Source of the DNA: Microcaldota archaeon
Lineage (GTDB): Archaea; Micrarchaeota; Micrarchaeia; Micrarchaeales; Micrarchaeaceae
NCBI GenBank assembly: GCA_021787495.1
Contig: JAJYLX010000004.1
Coordinates: forward strand, 1 to 64,000
DNA length: 64,000 bases
Reading direction: 5' to 3'
Shown here: positions 54,660-62,946 of the stretch, in pieces
Layout: every line of letters starts with the position of its first letter
How positions within the stretch are numbered: the stretch's first letter is position 1
Made by a program: the position numbers and the translations under genes
Notes under the pieces: model-generated
Told to the model about the DNA's origin: nothing
Seen by the model: only the letters and a program-made list of their open reading frames with translations
Databases searched by the model: none

Positions 54660-54732
54660 CCAATCACGTAGTATTTTATGGGTTTACGGGAAATAAGTTA
54701 TTAATAGTATTCACGTTGACAACGGTGCAGCC

Positions 54733-55341
54733 ATGGACGAGAAGAAGAAGAGAATGGTAATGCTGTTGGGCTCGGTGTTCGTTCTGGTCATCTTCATAAC
54801 GAGCTACGCCGGGAGCGGGGGCGGCTTCCCGTCGAGCAGCGGCGGGAACAGCAGCAAGAACAATACCACGGGTACCCAATATCCAGCTTTCGGCGCGGCG
54901 AACGCGATCGTGGTCGGCTACGGCAACTCCACCACAGTGAGGGTAGTGAACTCCAGCGCGTCGAACACGGTCACGGCGCTGATGTCCGCCATGCAGGCCA
55001 ACGGCCTGATAACCGAGTACAACCCGATAGGCGACATAATAAGCGTATATCTCAACAGGACGAGCGCCTACGCGATGCAATCAGTGCTCGCAAACATGAT
55101 AGCCAGCAACACCATAGCGTTCTCGGCCACGGAGTACGTGAGGCTGCCGGCAACGGTGCGGCTCACTCTCGCCAGCGTGCAGCAGTCCGTCCCGGTGCGG
55201 TTCCCATCGTCGAGGTACGCGCTCCAGAGGAGCATCCTTGACGCGCCGAATTCCACGGTCAGGGTAAGCATAAGCGCGGAGATAACCTACAATGCCGGCT
55301 CCTACGCCGCTGTAGGCAACACTACCTTGAGGGCGGGCTGA
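54733..55341 (+). CDS. Membrane-anchored secreted protein, hypothetical
   Basis: A 202-residue protein with an N-terminal transmembrane helix (KKKRMVMLLGSVFVLVIFI) and a Ser/Gly/Asn-rich linker, then a soluble part. It is probably membrane-bound with most of the protein outside. No family recognised. Its stop TGA overlaps the ATG of gltX by one base (TGATG), so the two genes are coupled, which is notable for an unrelated pair. Confidence 0.6.
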   Translation: MDEKKKRMVMLLGSVFVLVIFITSYAGSGGGFPSSSGGNSSKNNTTGTQYPAFGAANAIVVGYGNSTTVRVVNSSASNTVTALMSAMQANGLITEYNPIGDIISVYLNRTSAYAMQSVLANMIASNTIAFSATEYVRLPATVRLTLASVQQSVPVRFPSSRYALQRSILDAPNSTVRVSISAEITYNAGSYAAVGNTTLRAG

Positions 55342-57056
55342 TGCTGAGCGGACGCGAGCATGGGGAGGTCTACAGGTTCGCGGTCAAGAACGCGCACGAC
55401 TACGGCAGCGCGAGCCTCTCGAACGTGCTGAACAGGGCGCTCTCCGCCTTCCCCGAACGCAGAAAGGACGTCAAGGGCTTCGCGAAGGACGTCGGCGCGG
55501 TGGTCGATGAGGTCAACGCGCTGGGCACGGCCAGGCTCGGCGAGGAGTATAAGAAATTCGAGGCCGAATTCGCCGAGGAAAAGAGGGAGAAGGAGGAACA
55601 GGGCAAGCCGAAGTTCGCGATCGAGGGTGCGGAGCAGGGCAACGTCGTCACCCGATTCCCCCCGGAGCCGGGGGGCTACATCCAGGTCGGCAATGCCAAG
55701 CAGTGCCTGATGAGCGACGAGATTGCAAGGATATATGGGGGCAGGATATACCTTGATTTCGACGACACCAACCCGGAGAAGTGCCGCCAGAAGTATGTGG
55801 AGGGTATAATGCGCGACACTGAGTGGCTCGGCGTCAGGTTCGCGAAGGTCTATTATTCGAGCGATTTCATCGAGACGGTGTATGACTACGGCCGCAAGCT
55901 TATCGAGAGGGGCATGGCGTACGCCTGCTCCTGCAGCCAGGAGTCAATGAGGGATGGCAGGCGCAACAGCCGCGGCTGCGCGCACAGGAACCGCGGCAAG
56001 GGCGAGAGCCTGCAGATATTCGGCGACATGCTGGACAAGAAGTACGCCGACGGGGAGATGACGCTCAGGCTGAAGGGAGACATGGAATCCGGGAACGACA
56101 CGCTCCGCGACCCGACGCTCTTCAGGATAAAGACCATCAGCCATTTCCGCCACGGCGACAAGTACGTCGTCTGGCCCACGTACCACATGAACACGCCGAT
56201 AATCGACAGCATAAACGGCGTGACCGACATAATCCGCAGCAAGGAGTACGAGAAGTGGACGGACGTGCACGTCATGATGCTGGACGCGCTCGGGCTCAGG
56301 GTGCCAAGGATACACTACGAGGCAAGGCTGAGGATAGAGGGCAACACGACCGCAAAGAGGGAGATAAGGGCGCTGATAGCGGGCGGCATGATAGGCGGCT
56401 GGGACGATCCCAGGCTCATGACCATAGTCGCGCTGAGGAGGAGGGGCATACAGCCGGAGGCCATCCGCAGCTTCGTGCTCAGGTTCGGCATGAGCAAGAT
56501 GGACGGCTTCGCACGGATTGACATGCTCCTGGCGGAAAACAAAAGGGTGATAGACCCGATGGCAAAGCACTTGTTCTTCGTCGAGAATCCGGTCAGGCTG
56601 GAGATAGACGGTAGCCCCAGCATCGCCGCCAGGCTGAAGCTGGGCCGCAACTCCGATGAGTTCAGGGAGTATGAGACCACGGGGGCGTTCTATATACCGT
56701 CCGCGGACGCGAGGTCCATGAAGCCCGGCGACAGGGTGACGCTGAAGGACCTTGCCGACGTCGGCGTAGTGTCCGCGGGAAGCAAGGTGACGACCATCGC
56801 CGACGGAAGCGGGGGCAGGGGCAGGATAGTGCAGTGGGTCCCAGATGATTCCTACGTCGAGTGCACGGTCATGGTGCCGGGGCCGCTGCTCGGCAGCGAC
56901 GGCAATGTGCTGGAGGACAGCCTTAGGGTGGTGAAGGGCTATGTCGAGGCCTATGCCAGCAACCTAGACGAGCACGACATAGTGCAGTTCGAACGCTTCG
57001 GCTACTGCATACTCGACAGCAAGGACGAGATGCGCTTCATCTTCATATCGAAGTGA
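55341..57056 (+). CDS. gltX: Glutamyl-tRNA synthetase with altered class I signatures
   Basis: A 571-residue GluRS of the archaeal/eukaryotic type (GlxRS). Core text: FPPEPGGYIQVGNAKQC, YLDFDDTNPEKCRQKYVE, VWPTYHMNTPIIDSINGVTD and GGWDDPRLMTIVALRRRGI. The HIGH motif reads QVGN in place of HIGH/HIGN, and the KMSKS-equivalent, usually SKRK or STSK in this family, reads AKRE. All other blocks and the length look normal. This could reflect a diverged but active enzyme or one with changed ATP chemistry. N-terminal extension of about 100 residues precedes the catalytic core, as usual in archaeal GluRS. Confidence 0.92.
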   Translation: MLSGREHGEVYRFAVKNAHDYGSASLSNVLNRALSAFPERRKDVKGFAKDVGAVVDEVNALGTARLGEEYKKFEAEFAEEKREKEEQGKPKFAIEGAEQGNVVTRFPPEPGGYIQVGNAKQCLMSDEIARIYGGRIYLDFDDTNPEKCRQKYVEGIMRDTEWLGVRFAKVYYSSDFIETVYDYGRKLIERGMAYACSCSQESMRDGRRNSRGCAHRNRGKGESLQIFGDMLDKKYADGEMTLRLKGDMESGNDTLRDPTLFRIKTISHFRHGDKYVVWPTYHMNTPIIDSINGVTDIIRSKEYEKWTDVHVMMLDALGLRVPRIHYEARLRIEGNTTAKREIRALIAGGMIGGWDDPRLMTIVALRRRGIQPEAIRSFVLRFGMSKMDGFARIDMLLAENKRVIDPMAKHLFFVENPVRLEIDGSPSIAARLKLGRNSDEFREYETTGAFYIPSADARSMKPGDRVTLKDLADVGVVSAGSKVTTIADGSGGRGRIVQWVPDDSYVECTVMVPGPLLGSDGNVLEDSLRVVKGYVEAYASNLDEHDIVQFERFGYCILDSKDEMRFIFISK

Positions 57057-57070
57057 CCCTGCAGCCTTGG

Positions 57071-57547
57071 TCACTCGTCCCTTGTTCCCACCGGCCCTGG
57101 AAGCGGCGCTTTGTGGTCCTTGTTGTAGTCCACCAGCCTCTTAATCGCAACGTACACGTGCCTTATCAGCTCTGCTTCCTCACGGCCTACCTTAGAGCCA
57201 TGGCGGTCATCATACATGAGTCGCACAAAGGCGATCCTATTGTTGAGTGTCTCCATCGTGCCTTCCCCGGGCACCGCTTGGGTGGCGGGTTCAGAGTCGC
57301 CATCCCTTCTGGGCATCGGCACGTGCATCTGCCTCCTGTTGTAGTTTAGCAGCTCGCGCATCGCGCTATTCGCGCCTTCGACCAGCCTGGTCTCCTTGTG
57401 GTCCGTCCCGGCGCCATCACGGTTGTCGCATATGAACTTGAGGTCGAACAGCGTGGTTCCCATCTTATCGATTGCGGTCTGGGCGGCCGCGGCGGCGTCA
57501 CCCTCCTTCCCAGAAACCTGGACGCGTATATGCCTCCTGCTCATCAC
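57071..57547 (-). CDS. Hypothetical protein with internal duplication
   Basis: A 158-residue protein. Two halves resemble each other: residues around 30-78 (FDLKFICDNRDGAG, AMRELLNYNRRQ, MHVPMP) and around 98-152 (RIAFVRLMYDDRHGS, AIKRLVDYNKDH, KAPLPG). This suggests a two-repeat fold. No family recognised. ATG 57547 has a second Met next to it. An AT-rich block (ATATATAACG, 57580-57590) is a possible promoter. Confidence 0.55.
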   Translation of the reverse strand: MMSRRHIRVQVSGKEGDAAAAAQTAIDKMGTTLFDLKFICDNRDGAGTDHKETRLVEGANSAMRELLNYNRRQMHVPMPRRDGDSEPATQAVPGEGTMETLNNRIAFVRLMYDDRHGSKVGREEAELIRHVYVAIKRLVDYNKDHKAPLPGPVGTRDE

Positions 57548-57614
57548 CTCATTCCTCGCTTTGGGCTTCAGTTCAAGCTCATATATAACGCTTTTGTTTA
57601 ATATAGCGGCGGCG

Positions 57615-58271
57615 CTAAAGCTTCTTCAGCACGGCGAACAGGTGCAGGCTGTCAAACGGCTCTATGTCCACCTTCTCCTCGACAGAGAAGAGGCCCTCCA
57701 GCGAGGCGAGCTCCTCCCTGAAGACCTGCCCTGGCTCTTTCGATATGTCGATGCTCTGCGACTTTATTATGAAGTAGGCGTAGCCGCCCCTCTTCAGCAG
57801 GGACGCGTTCCTCCTCAGAATCTCGGATTGGTTCCTTGCCGACACGTCCTGATAGATGACGTCGCAGCTGCCGACCATGCCGGCATACGCGTCGACGTCA
57901 TTCGCATCGTACAGCAATGGAAGCATGTTCTGCCTGCGTTCGCATACGGGTATCAACTCCCGCATGTTCCGTTCGGAGAACTCGACGCAGAAGACGGTGC
58001 CGCTGTGCGCTATGTCGCTTACATGGCTGGCGGTCGTGCCGGTCGCTGCGCCTAGATAGAGGACAACCGTGGAACTGCCTATGTGCATGCCCTTCATTCC
58101 TTTGAGTATCGCGGCTGCGAGCTTGCTCCTGTACGGGTTCCAGAGCCTGTACTCCTTCCCATCGGACTGCACGAGTTCCTCTCCGTATACCCTGCTGCCC
58201 TTTGCAGAATTGAGCGTGGCAAGCTTGCCCCCGATGCTGTACACTCCATCGAACAGTTCCTTGAGAGGCAT
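57615..58271 (-). CDS. flpA: Fibrillarin-like rRNA/tRNA 2'-O-methyltransferase
   Basis: A 218-residue fibrillarin: VYGEELVQSDGKEYRLWNPYRSKLAAAI and VLYLGAATGTTASHVSDI (SAM site), DVIYQDVSARNQSEI and YAYFIIKSQSID. It is the methyltransferase subunit of archaeal box C/D RNPs. Its usual partner Nop5 is not next to it here. Length is typical. It is followed on the minus strand by the hypothetical gene at 57547. Start ATG 58271; eL21 lies 20 bp upstream on the same strand. Confidence 0.95.
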   Translation of the reverse strand: MPLKELFDGVYSIGGKLATLNSAKGSRVYGEELVQSDGKEYRLWNPYRSKLAAAILKGMKGMHIGSSTVVLYLGAATGTTASHVSDIAHSGTVFCVEFSERNMRELIPVCERRQNMLPLLYDANDVDAYAGMVGSCDVIYQDVSARNQSEILRRNASLLKRGGYAYFIIKSQSIDISKEPGQVFREELASLEGLFSVEEKVDIEPFDSLHLFAVLKKL

Positions 58272-58291
58272 CCGCGCCCACCCTGGACTCG

Positions 58292-58585
58292 CTACCCCTT
58301 AACGACCCTCTCAAGGTGCCTGACCGGCACGACGAGCGTCTTGGTTGAGTTCATGTTTCTCACCTCGACCACATAGGCCGAGCCCCTTCTCTCTGTGACC
58401 GTGCCGATCTTGCCCCTGTACCTCGGGTGCGGTATGTCCCTGAATGAGCCCTTCGGCACTATCGCGATCTTGTCCCCGACGCTGAACTCCTTGATGAGCG
58501 CATCTATGCTGAGCGACGATGGCTTGTGGTGCCTTGCGAGGTGCCTCGAACGGCCACTGAACAGCCCGCCTGATCTCTTTGGCAT
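58292..58585 (-). CDS. rpl21e: Large-subunit ribosomal protein eL21
   Basis: A 97-residue protein: MPKRSGGLFSGRSRHLARHH start, VGDKIAIVPKGSFRDIPHPRYRGKIGTV in the middle (in parts), VVPVRHLERV at the end. Normal size for archaeal eL21. The frame is open upstream to 58618, but ATG 58585 fits the family. It is divergent from tbp and shares the TATA region at 58621-58629. Confidence 0.93.
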   Translation of the reverse strand: MPKRSGGLFSGRSRHLARHHKPSSLSIDALIKEFSVGDKIAIVPKGSFRDIPHPRYRGKIGTVTERRGSAYVVEVRNMNSTKTLVVPVRHLERVVKG

Positions 58586-58618
58586 TGTATCACTAACAGA
58601 AGAAGTTAGGTTGCGCAA

Positions 58619-58630
58619 CGTATTTATAGT
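58619..58630. promoter_or_regulatory. Bidirectional TATA element between eL21 and tbp
   Basis: CGTATTTATAGT reads as a TATA box on both strands. Plus: predicted start near 58652 for ATG 58660. Minus: near 58598 for ATG 58585. Both would be short-leader messages. Confidence 0.6.
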
Positions 58631-58659
58631 TTCGTAGAGAGGCTCCTGCGGTTATTCTC

Positions 58660-59010
58660 ATGGCGAAACCGAGCGTTCATGTCGGGTCACCGAGGTACGT
58701 GCACGTCAAGCTGAAGCCCACATACGAGGTCGTCAACCTCGTGGCGAGCGCCGAGCTGAATCTGGAACTCGACCTTTACGGCCTCGCGAAGCTGTCGAGG
58801 GACGTCGACTACGAGCCAGAGCAGTTCCCTGGAGCGATCTTCAAGGTCAATGAACCGAAGCTCAAGGCCGCTCTGCTGCTCTTCAATTCCGGGAAGATAA
58901 TATGCACCGGCGCCAAGACGAAGGAGGACGTGGAGAAGGCCGTCGACCATGCCGTGCAGCTCGTCAAGCGCTACACAAACCAACGCGGCGGCAAGGGCCG
59001 CGGTATGTGA
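58660..59010 (+). CDS. tbp: TBP-like protein with a single TBP repeat
   Basis: A 116-residue protein. Residues 25-108 match one repeat of the TATA-box-binding protein fold: EVVNLVASAELNLELDL, DVDYEPEQFPGAIFKVNEP and LLLFNSGKIICTGAKTKEDV, with the two intercalating Phe positions kept (EQF and LLLF). The normal protein is about 180-190 residues with two such repeats. Here the frame ends with a basic tail (YTNQRGGKGRGM), and the following sequence is not TBP-like in any frame. It could act as a homodimer or be a paralogue of a full TBP elsewhere. Its own TATA lies 30 bp upstream. Confidence 0.85.
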   Translation: MAKPSVHVGSPRYVHVKLKPTYEVVNLVASAELNLELDLYGLAKLSRDVDYEPEQFPGAIFKVNEPKLKAALLLFNSGKIICTGAKTKEDVEKAVDHAVQLVKRYTNQRGGKGRGM

Positions 59011-59027
59011 GCAGGGCGTAAATGGGC

Positions 59028-59040
59028 TTTTATTTTTCTA
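59028..59040 (+). terminator. Poly-T terminator after tbp
   Basis: TTTTATTTTTCTA, 18 bp after the tbp stop, fits an archaeal oligo-T terminator. Confidence 0.45.
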
Positions 59041-59087
59041 TTAGAGGCAGTTAAGAGGGTTTAAATACCTTCCAGTCTAAATAGATA

Positions 59088-59225
59088 CCGCGCGAATTTG
59101 GGTTTCATGCTAGTTCTGTAACAACCCTATTCTCATCCACCCGGGGCGCATCTCTGATGCGTCCCGACATTTCCTTCCCTTAGCAGCTGCTTGCGCTGCA
59201 GCCTGTAGCGTAGGAAAGAATCGGA
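59088..59225 (+). ncRNA. Candidate structured RNA
   Basis: A strong TATA (TTTAAATA, 59060-59067) lies upstream of about 140 bp with several helices: GGGCGCATC-TCT-GATGCGTCC, a GCAGC...GCTGC stem, and TTTCCT pairing with AGGAAA to enclose the second stem. It does not look like tRNA, 5S, SRP or RNase P RNA. Direction is taken from the TATA. Identity unknown. Confidence 0.3.
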
Positions 59226-59235
59226 CAAACAGGGA

Positions 59236-59634
59236 TTACGTCGGTGTGTAATCCGATCTCCACATGCTATTGTAGTCGACGTCGATGAGTACGCCGCCCT
59301 GGCCGTTCCCTGAATAGTCGTTCGCGTTGCCATTCAGCGGATACCACCCGACGAGGTGCTGGAGGTCTATCTGGGCGTCGCCGAAGCCCTTCTGGTACAA
59401 TCCCAAAATCTCGTTGGCCGTCAGCGAGACATTATAAATCTGGAGGTTCGACACCGAGCCGTAGAACCGGTCGCTCCCGCAGAAGCACGAGCCTATGGAC
59501 TGCATGTTGTTGTAGAATGAGTTCGAGTACTGGACGTTGTTGGTCGGTATGCTGACCTGCTTGCCGTTGAAGTAGAGCGTTATGGTGTTCTGCGTCGACC
59601 AAGCCGCGGCGACCTGGTAGAAACTGCCGATCAT
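59236..59634 (-). pseudogene. Truncated LamG-domain remnant
   Basis: The frame reads QVAAAWSTQNTITLYFNGK, SVSNLQIYNVSLTANEIL and HLVGWYPLNGNANDYSGN, the C-terminal part of a LamG domain like the gene at 1-1090. An in-frame stop TAG lies only five codons before the ATG at 59634, and there is no class III signal peptide or N-terminal half. It is probably a decayed fragment of a pilin-like LamG gene rather than a functional protein. Confidence 0.7.
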
Positions 59635-59675
59635 CAGGTTTGAATCCTGCTAGGATGTGCATGCTTGCAGGTGGA

Positions 59676-61739
59676 CTACTCCGCGTCCCTCCTTACTATC
59701 CTTATGACGCCGGGCTTGGGGGTGAAAACATCGCCGCTCCTCTCCAGCTCGTTTATGTATTTCATGGCCGTCTGGCTGTCCATGCCGGCCTTCTCGGCCT
59801 CCTCCATCACCCTCTGCATCTTCGCGCTGCCCTCCTTCTCCTCCAGATTCTTGATTATCGAGAGCATCGAATTGAGGCGGTCGACCTTCTCCCTCGGCAT
59901 GCCTGTCAGTATCGTGTCTATGTCGCGCCTTCCGCCCCTGTCGATTGCTAGGGTCTTGAGCATGTACTCCGAGAGCGCGATTGCGCGCTCGGCGTCGCTT
60001 ACCTCCACTATGTCGGCCAGCCTCGTCTTCGCGCTGGCCTCAGCCATCCTCACAAGGCCTTCTATCTGCCTCGGGGTTATCGGGACAGCGCCCTGCTTGG
60101 CCCCGGTCTTCCTGAGCTCGACGTAATATTCTTTGATTCTTACCCCAGCCTCGGGTCCCAGCCTCGGCATCACGCCCTTCCTAGCGTAGGCGATGTACTT
60201 CCTCAGGAATTCGGTGTCTATCGGCGGTGCCTTGACCTGCTCGAAGTCCTGCATCTCCGCAATCTGCGCGCCTGCCGCCTCGTGCTGCAGCAGTATGTGC
60301 CCGGCTATGTCCCTGTCCTGCTTCGGGTCCATGACATCTTTTATCGGGAATATAAGGTCGAACCTCGAGAGCAGCGTAGGCGGTATGTCGAACTGCTCTG
60401 CCGGGTAGATATTTTGGTCGAACCTTCCGTACTTCGGGTTGGCCGCGGCAAGGACCGCGGCGCGAGCGTTGAACGTCGCGATTATGCCTGCCTTGGCGAC
60501 GCTTATCGTCTGGGATTCGAGCGCCTCGTGCAGCGCGGCACGGTCCTCCTCGTTTATCTTGTCGAACTCGTCGATGCATACGATCCCGCCGGATCCCAGG
60601 ACCAGCGCCCCCGCCTTGAGTGTCCATCCTCCATCGGAAAAGTCGTCCCTCTCGGCGACGGCTGTCATTCCTCCTCCAGTGATGGACTTGCCGCTGACAT
60701 ATATGCCCTTTGGCACGAGCTTTGAGACGGATTGCAAGACCCTCGTCTTTGCGCTTCCGGGATCGCCTATGAGAAGTATGTGCATGTCGCTCCTTATCAG
60801 GCCGCCGTCGACTAGGCGCTTGCCCGGGGTTCCACCGAAAAGCTGCAGCGCCACCGCCTGCTTTATCTCCTTGAACCCGTATATCGAGGGGGCGATAGAT
60901 ATCGCCACCTTGTCGAATATCTCAGGATCCTTTGAGAGCTCCCTTATCTTCCTCTCCTCCTCGTCGGTTATATTGAGCTCCGCGAACTCCTTCTGCTTCG
61001 GCACTATCGAGACGGTGTCGAGGAACATGGTGTAGAGGTTCTTCTCGAGCTTGCCGCGCTGGTTGCGCCTCGGGCGTATGCGCAGTATGCCTGTAAGCTC
61101 TATCCTGTCGCCCGGTATGACCGTGTTTACGAGATCATCCTCTATCCAGACCTCAAGCTGCCACGTCGGCGTATTGCCCCTCAGCCTCTCAAGCGGATCC
61201 TGCACCGCTATCTTCTGCAAGTTTATGAACTTCGACTCCTCAGGCACCGCCTTCATCGAGGGGCGCTTGCACTGTGGGCAGCGTTCAGGCATCTCGTTCT
61301 TGTCTATGTTGATGCTCACCGTCGCGGAGCAGAAAGTGCACTTATACACGCCGACCTTGACCTTCGGATTTATCTCCGACCTCTTGACTATCAGGCCGTC
61401 GAGCTGTATCAGCCTGCTTATGTACTTCGAGCCCACGTCCTGTACGAGAGGGTTGTTGGTCTCCTGCCCGAAGAAGCGCACATGCGCCTCGAAGCCATCC
61501 TGGAGCACGAACTCCATCCTCTCCTTGAGCGATTCGGCCGCGGCGTCAAGCACGATGTCCGGGGTAAGCAGGAGCTGGTCGGCCAGCTCAGGGTCGAACT
61601 TCTCCAGGTCCTTGAAATTGACCGCGAGGCTGAGCTTGTCTGGGTAGGACGTCATGAGCGACTCTATCTGCTCCTTGTAGTACCTGTCGAAGAACTCGTC
61701 GAACTTTACCTTCATGCCCTCCATGACGGCGTCTGCCAT
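59676..61739 (-). CDS. mcm: Replicative helicase MCM
   Basis: A 687-residue MCM. The N-terminal OB domain has a zinc ribbon (CTFCSATVSINIDKNEMPERCPQC; given as CTFC...CPQC). The AAA+ core has Walker A GDPGSAKTRVLQ, Walker B IVCIDEFDKI and the arginine finger LLSRFDLIF, and the C-terminus is winged-helix-like. No intein. I use ATG 61739, since the minus-strand TATA (CTTTTATAAG, 61766-61776) puts the transcript start near 61745. The longer frame to 61784 overlaps the promoter. Confidence 0.97.
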   Translation of the reverse strand: MADAVMEGMKVKFDEFFDRYYKEQIESLMTSYPDKLSLAVNFKDLEKFDPELADQLLLTPDIVLDAAAESLKERMEFVLQDGFEAHVRFFGQETNNPLVQDVGSKYISRLIQLDGLIVKRSEINPKVKVGVYKCTFCSATVSINIDKNEMPERCPQCKRPSMKAVPEESKFINLQKIAVQDPLERLRGNTPTWQLEVWIEDDLVNTVIPGDRIELTGILRIRPRRNQRGKLEKNLYTMFLDTVSIVPKQKEFAELNITDEEERKIRELSKDPEIFDKVAISIAPSIYGFKEIKQAVALQLFGGTPGKRLVDGGLIRSDMHILLIGDPGSAKTRVLQSVSKLVPKGIYVSGKSITGGGMTAVAERDDFSDGGWTLKAGALVLGSGGIVCIDEFDKINEEDRAALHEALESQTISVAKAGIIATFNARAAVLAAANPKYGRFDQNIYPAEQFDIPPTLLSRFDLIFPIKDVMDPKQDRDIAGHILLQHEAAGAQIAEMQDFEQVKAPPIDTEFLRKYIAYARKGVMPRLGPEAGVRIKEYYVELRKTGAKQGAVPITPRQIEGLVRMAEASAKTRLADIVEVSDAERAIALSEYMLKTLAIDRGGRRDIDTILTGMPREKVDRLNSMLSIIKNLEEKEGSAKMQRVMEEAEKAGMDSQTAMKYINELERSGDVFTPKPGVIRIVRRDAE

Positions 61740-61765
61740 GTCCCCACGGAGCGATTTCTGTGCGC

Positions 61766-61776
61766 ACTTATAAAAG
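61766..61776 (-). promoter_or_regulatory. TATA box of mcm
   Basis: Minus-strand CCTTTTATAAG centred about 32 bp upstream of ATG 61739; it implies a nearly leaderless message and helps fix the start. Confidence 0.6.
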
Positions 61777-61835
61777 GCTTCCACTCTTTGCGGAATATCG
61801 GCTGTGATGCGGCATGTTTCCGGCCGGTACCGCGG

Positions 61836-62942
61836 TCAGAATATCCCGAACCTCTTCTTCTTCGTGTCCAGTTCCTCGAACCTCTTTATGAGGTCGCGCT
61901 GCTCCTTCGTCATCGACTTCGGCATCTCTATCCTAACGGTAACGACCTCGTCGCCATAGCCGGTGCGCTTGAAGCGCGGCATACCCTTCCCCCTGATGAG
62001 TACCTCGGTGCCATCGGCCGTCCCTTCTGATATCTCTATTTTCTGGTCGCCCGACAGCGTCGGCACCGACACGGTGCCGCCCAGCAGCGCAGTATAGAAC
62101 GGTATACGCGCCTCGACGCGCACGTGCTCGCCCTCGCGATTGAACATGCCATCCTGCCCTATGTGGGCCTCGATGTACAGGTCGCCAGTCCTCCTGGCGC
62201 CGAAGTCGCCCATGCCGGCGAGCCTCAGCTGCATGCCGTCGTCAACGCCCTTCGGTATTGAGACCGTTATCGTCTGCTCGCTGACCTTGCGGCCATGGCC
62301 TCCGCACTCCCTGCAGGGATGCTCGAGCGACTTCCCTGAACCGCCGCACTTCGGGCACTGGGTCACGGTCTGCATGGCGCCGAACGGCGTCCTAATCGTG
62401 GAGGAGACCTGCCCCCTTCCGCCGCACTTCGGGCACGCCAGCACCTTGCTGCCGGGCTCGGCGCCGTTGCCGTTGCAGCGCTCGCACTTCATGACATGCC
62501 TGAGCCTTATCCTCTTGTCCGCGCCCGAGTACGCCTCCTGCAGCGTCATGTCCACCCTCGCGAGTATGTCGTTGCCGACATCGCCCCTCTGCTGCCCGGC
62601 GCCGAAGCCGAACATGCTGCCGAAGATATCGTTGATGTCGCCGCTGCCGAAACCGAAGCCCATGTCGCGGAAGACCTTGTTGAAGTCGAAGTCGCGGAAT
62701 ATGTCCTGCTGCGTGTATCTCCGGCTGAAGCCCTCCGGCCCGTACGCATCATACTGCCTGCGTTTCTCCGGGTCGCTCAGTACCGCATAGCTCTCGTTGA
62801 TCTCTTTGAACCTCTCCTCAGCCGATGAATCCTTGTTGCGATCGGGGTGGTACTTCAGCGCCAACTCCCTGTACGCCTTCTTGATCTCATCCTGGCTGGC
62901 GCTCTTGCCGACCCCAAGCACCTCATAGAAATCCTTGGCCAT
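61836..62942 (-). CDS. dnaJ: Co-chaperone DnaJ
   Basis: A 368-residue DnaJ: J-domain with KYHPDRNKD (HPD), a Gly/Phe region, and a zinc domain with four CxxCxGxG repeats ([32 protein letters not shown]) and the C-terminal substrate-binding part. It stimulates DnaK ATPase. It follows dnaK by 4 bp on the same strand. Length is near typical; the C-terminal end is shorter than in E. coli. Confidence 0.97.
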   Translation of the reverse strand: MAKDFYEVLGVGKSASQDEIKKAYRELALKYHPDRNKDSSAEERFKEINESYAVLSDPEKRRQYDAYGPEGFSRRYTQQDIFRDFDFNKVFRDMGFGFGSGDINDIFGSMFGFGAGQQRGDVGNDILARVDMTLQEAYSGADKRIRLRHVMKCERCNGNGAEPGSKVLACPKCGGRGQVSSTIRTPFGAMQTVTQCPKCGGSGKSLEHPCRECGGHGRKVSEQTITVSIPKGVDDGMQLRLAGMGDFGARRTGDLYIEAHIGQDGMFNREGEHVRVEARIPFYTALLGGTVSVPTLSGDQKIEISEGTADGTEVLIRGKGMPRFKRTGYGDEVVTVRIEMPKSMTKEQRDLIKRFEELDTKKKRFGIF

Positions 62943-62946
62943 CGGT

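Noticed and set aside
59630-59650. T-arm-like sequence (CAGG-TTTGAAT-CCTG) that might be a tRNA fragment
   Set aside because: The loop is not the conserved TTC(A/G)AAT form at the proper offset, and no acceptor or anticodon arms are nearby.
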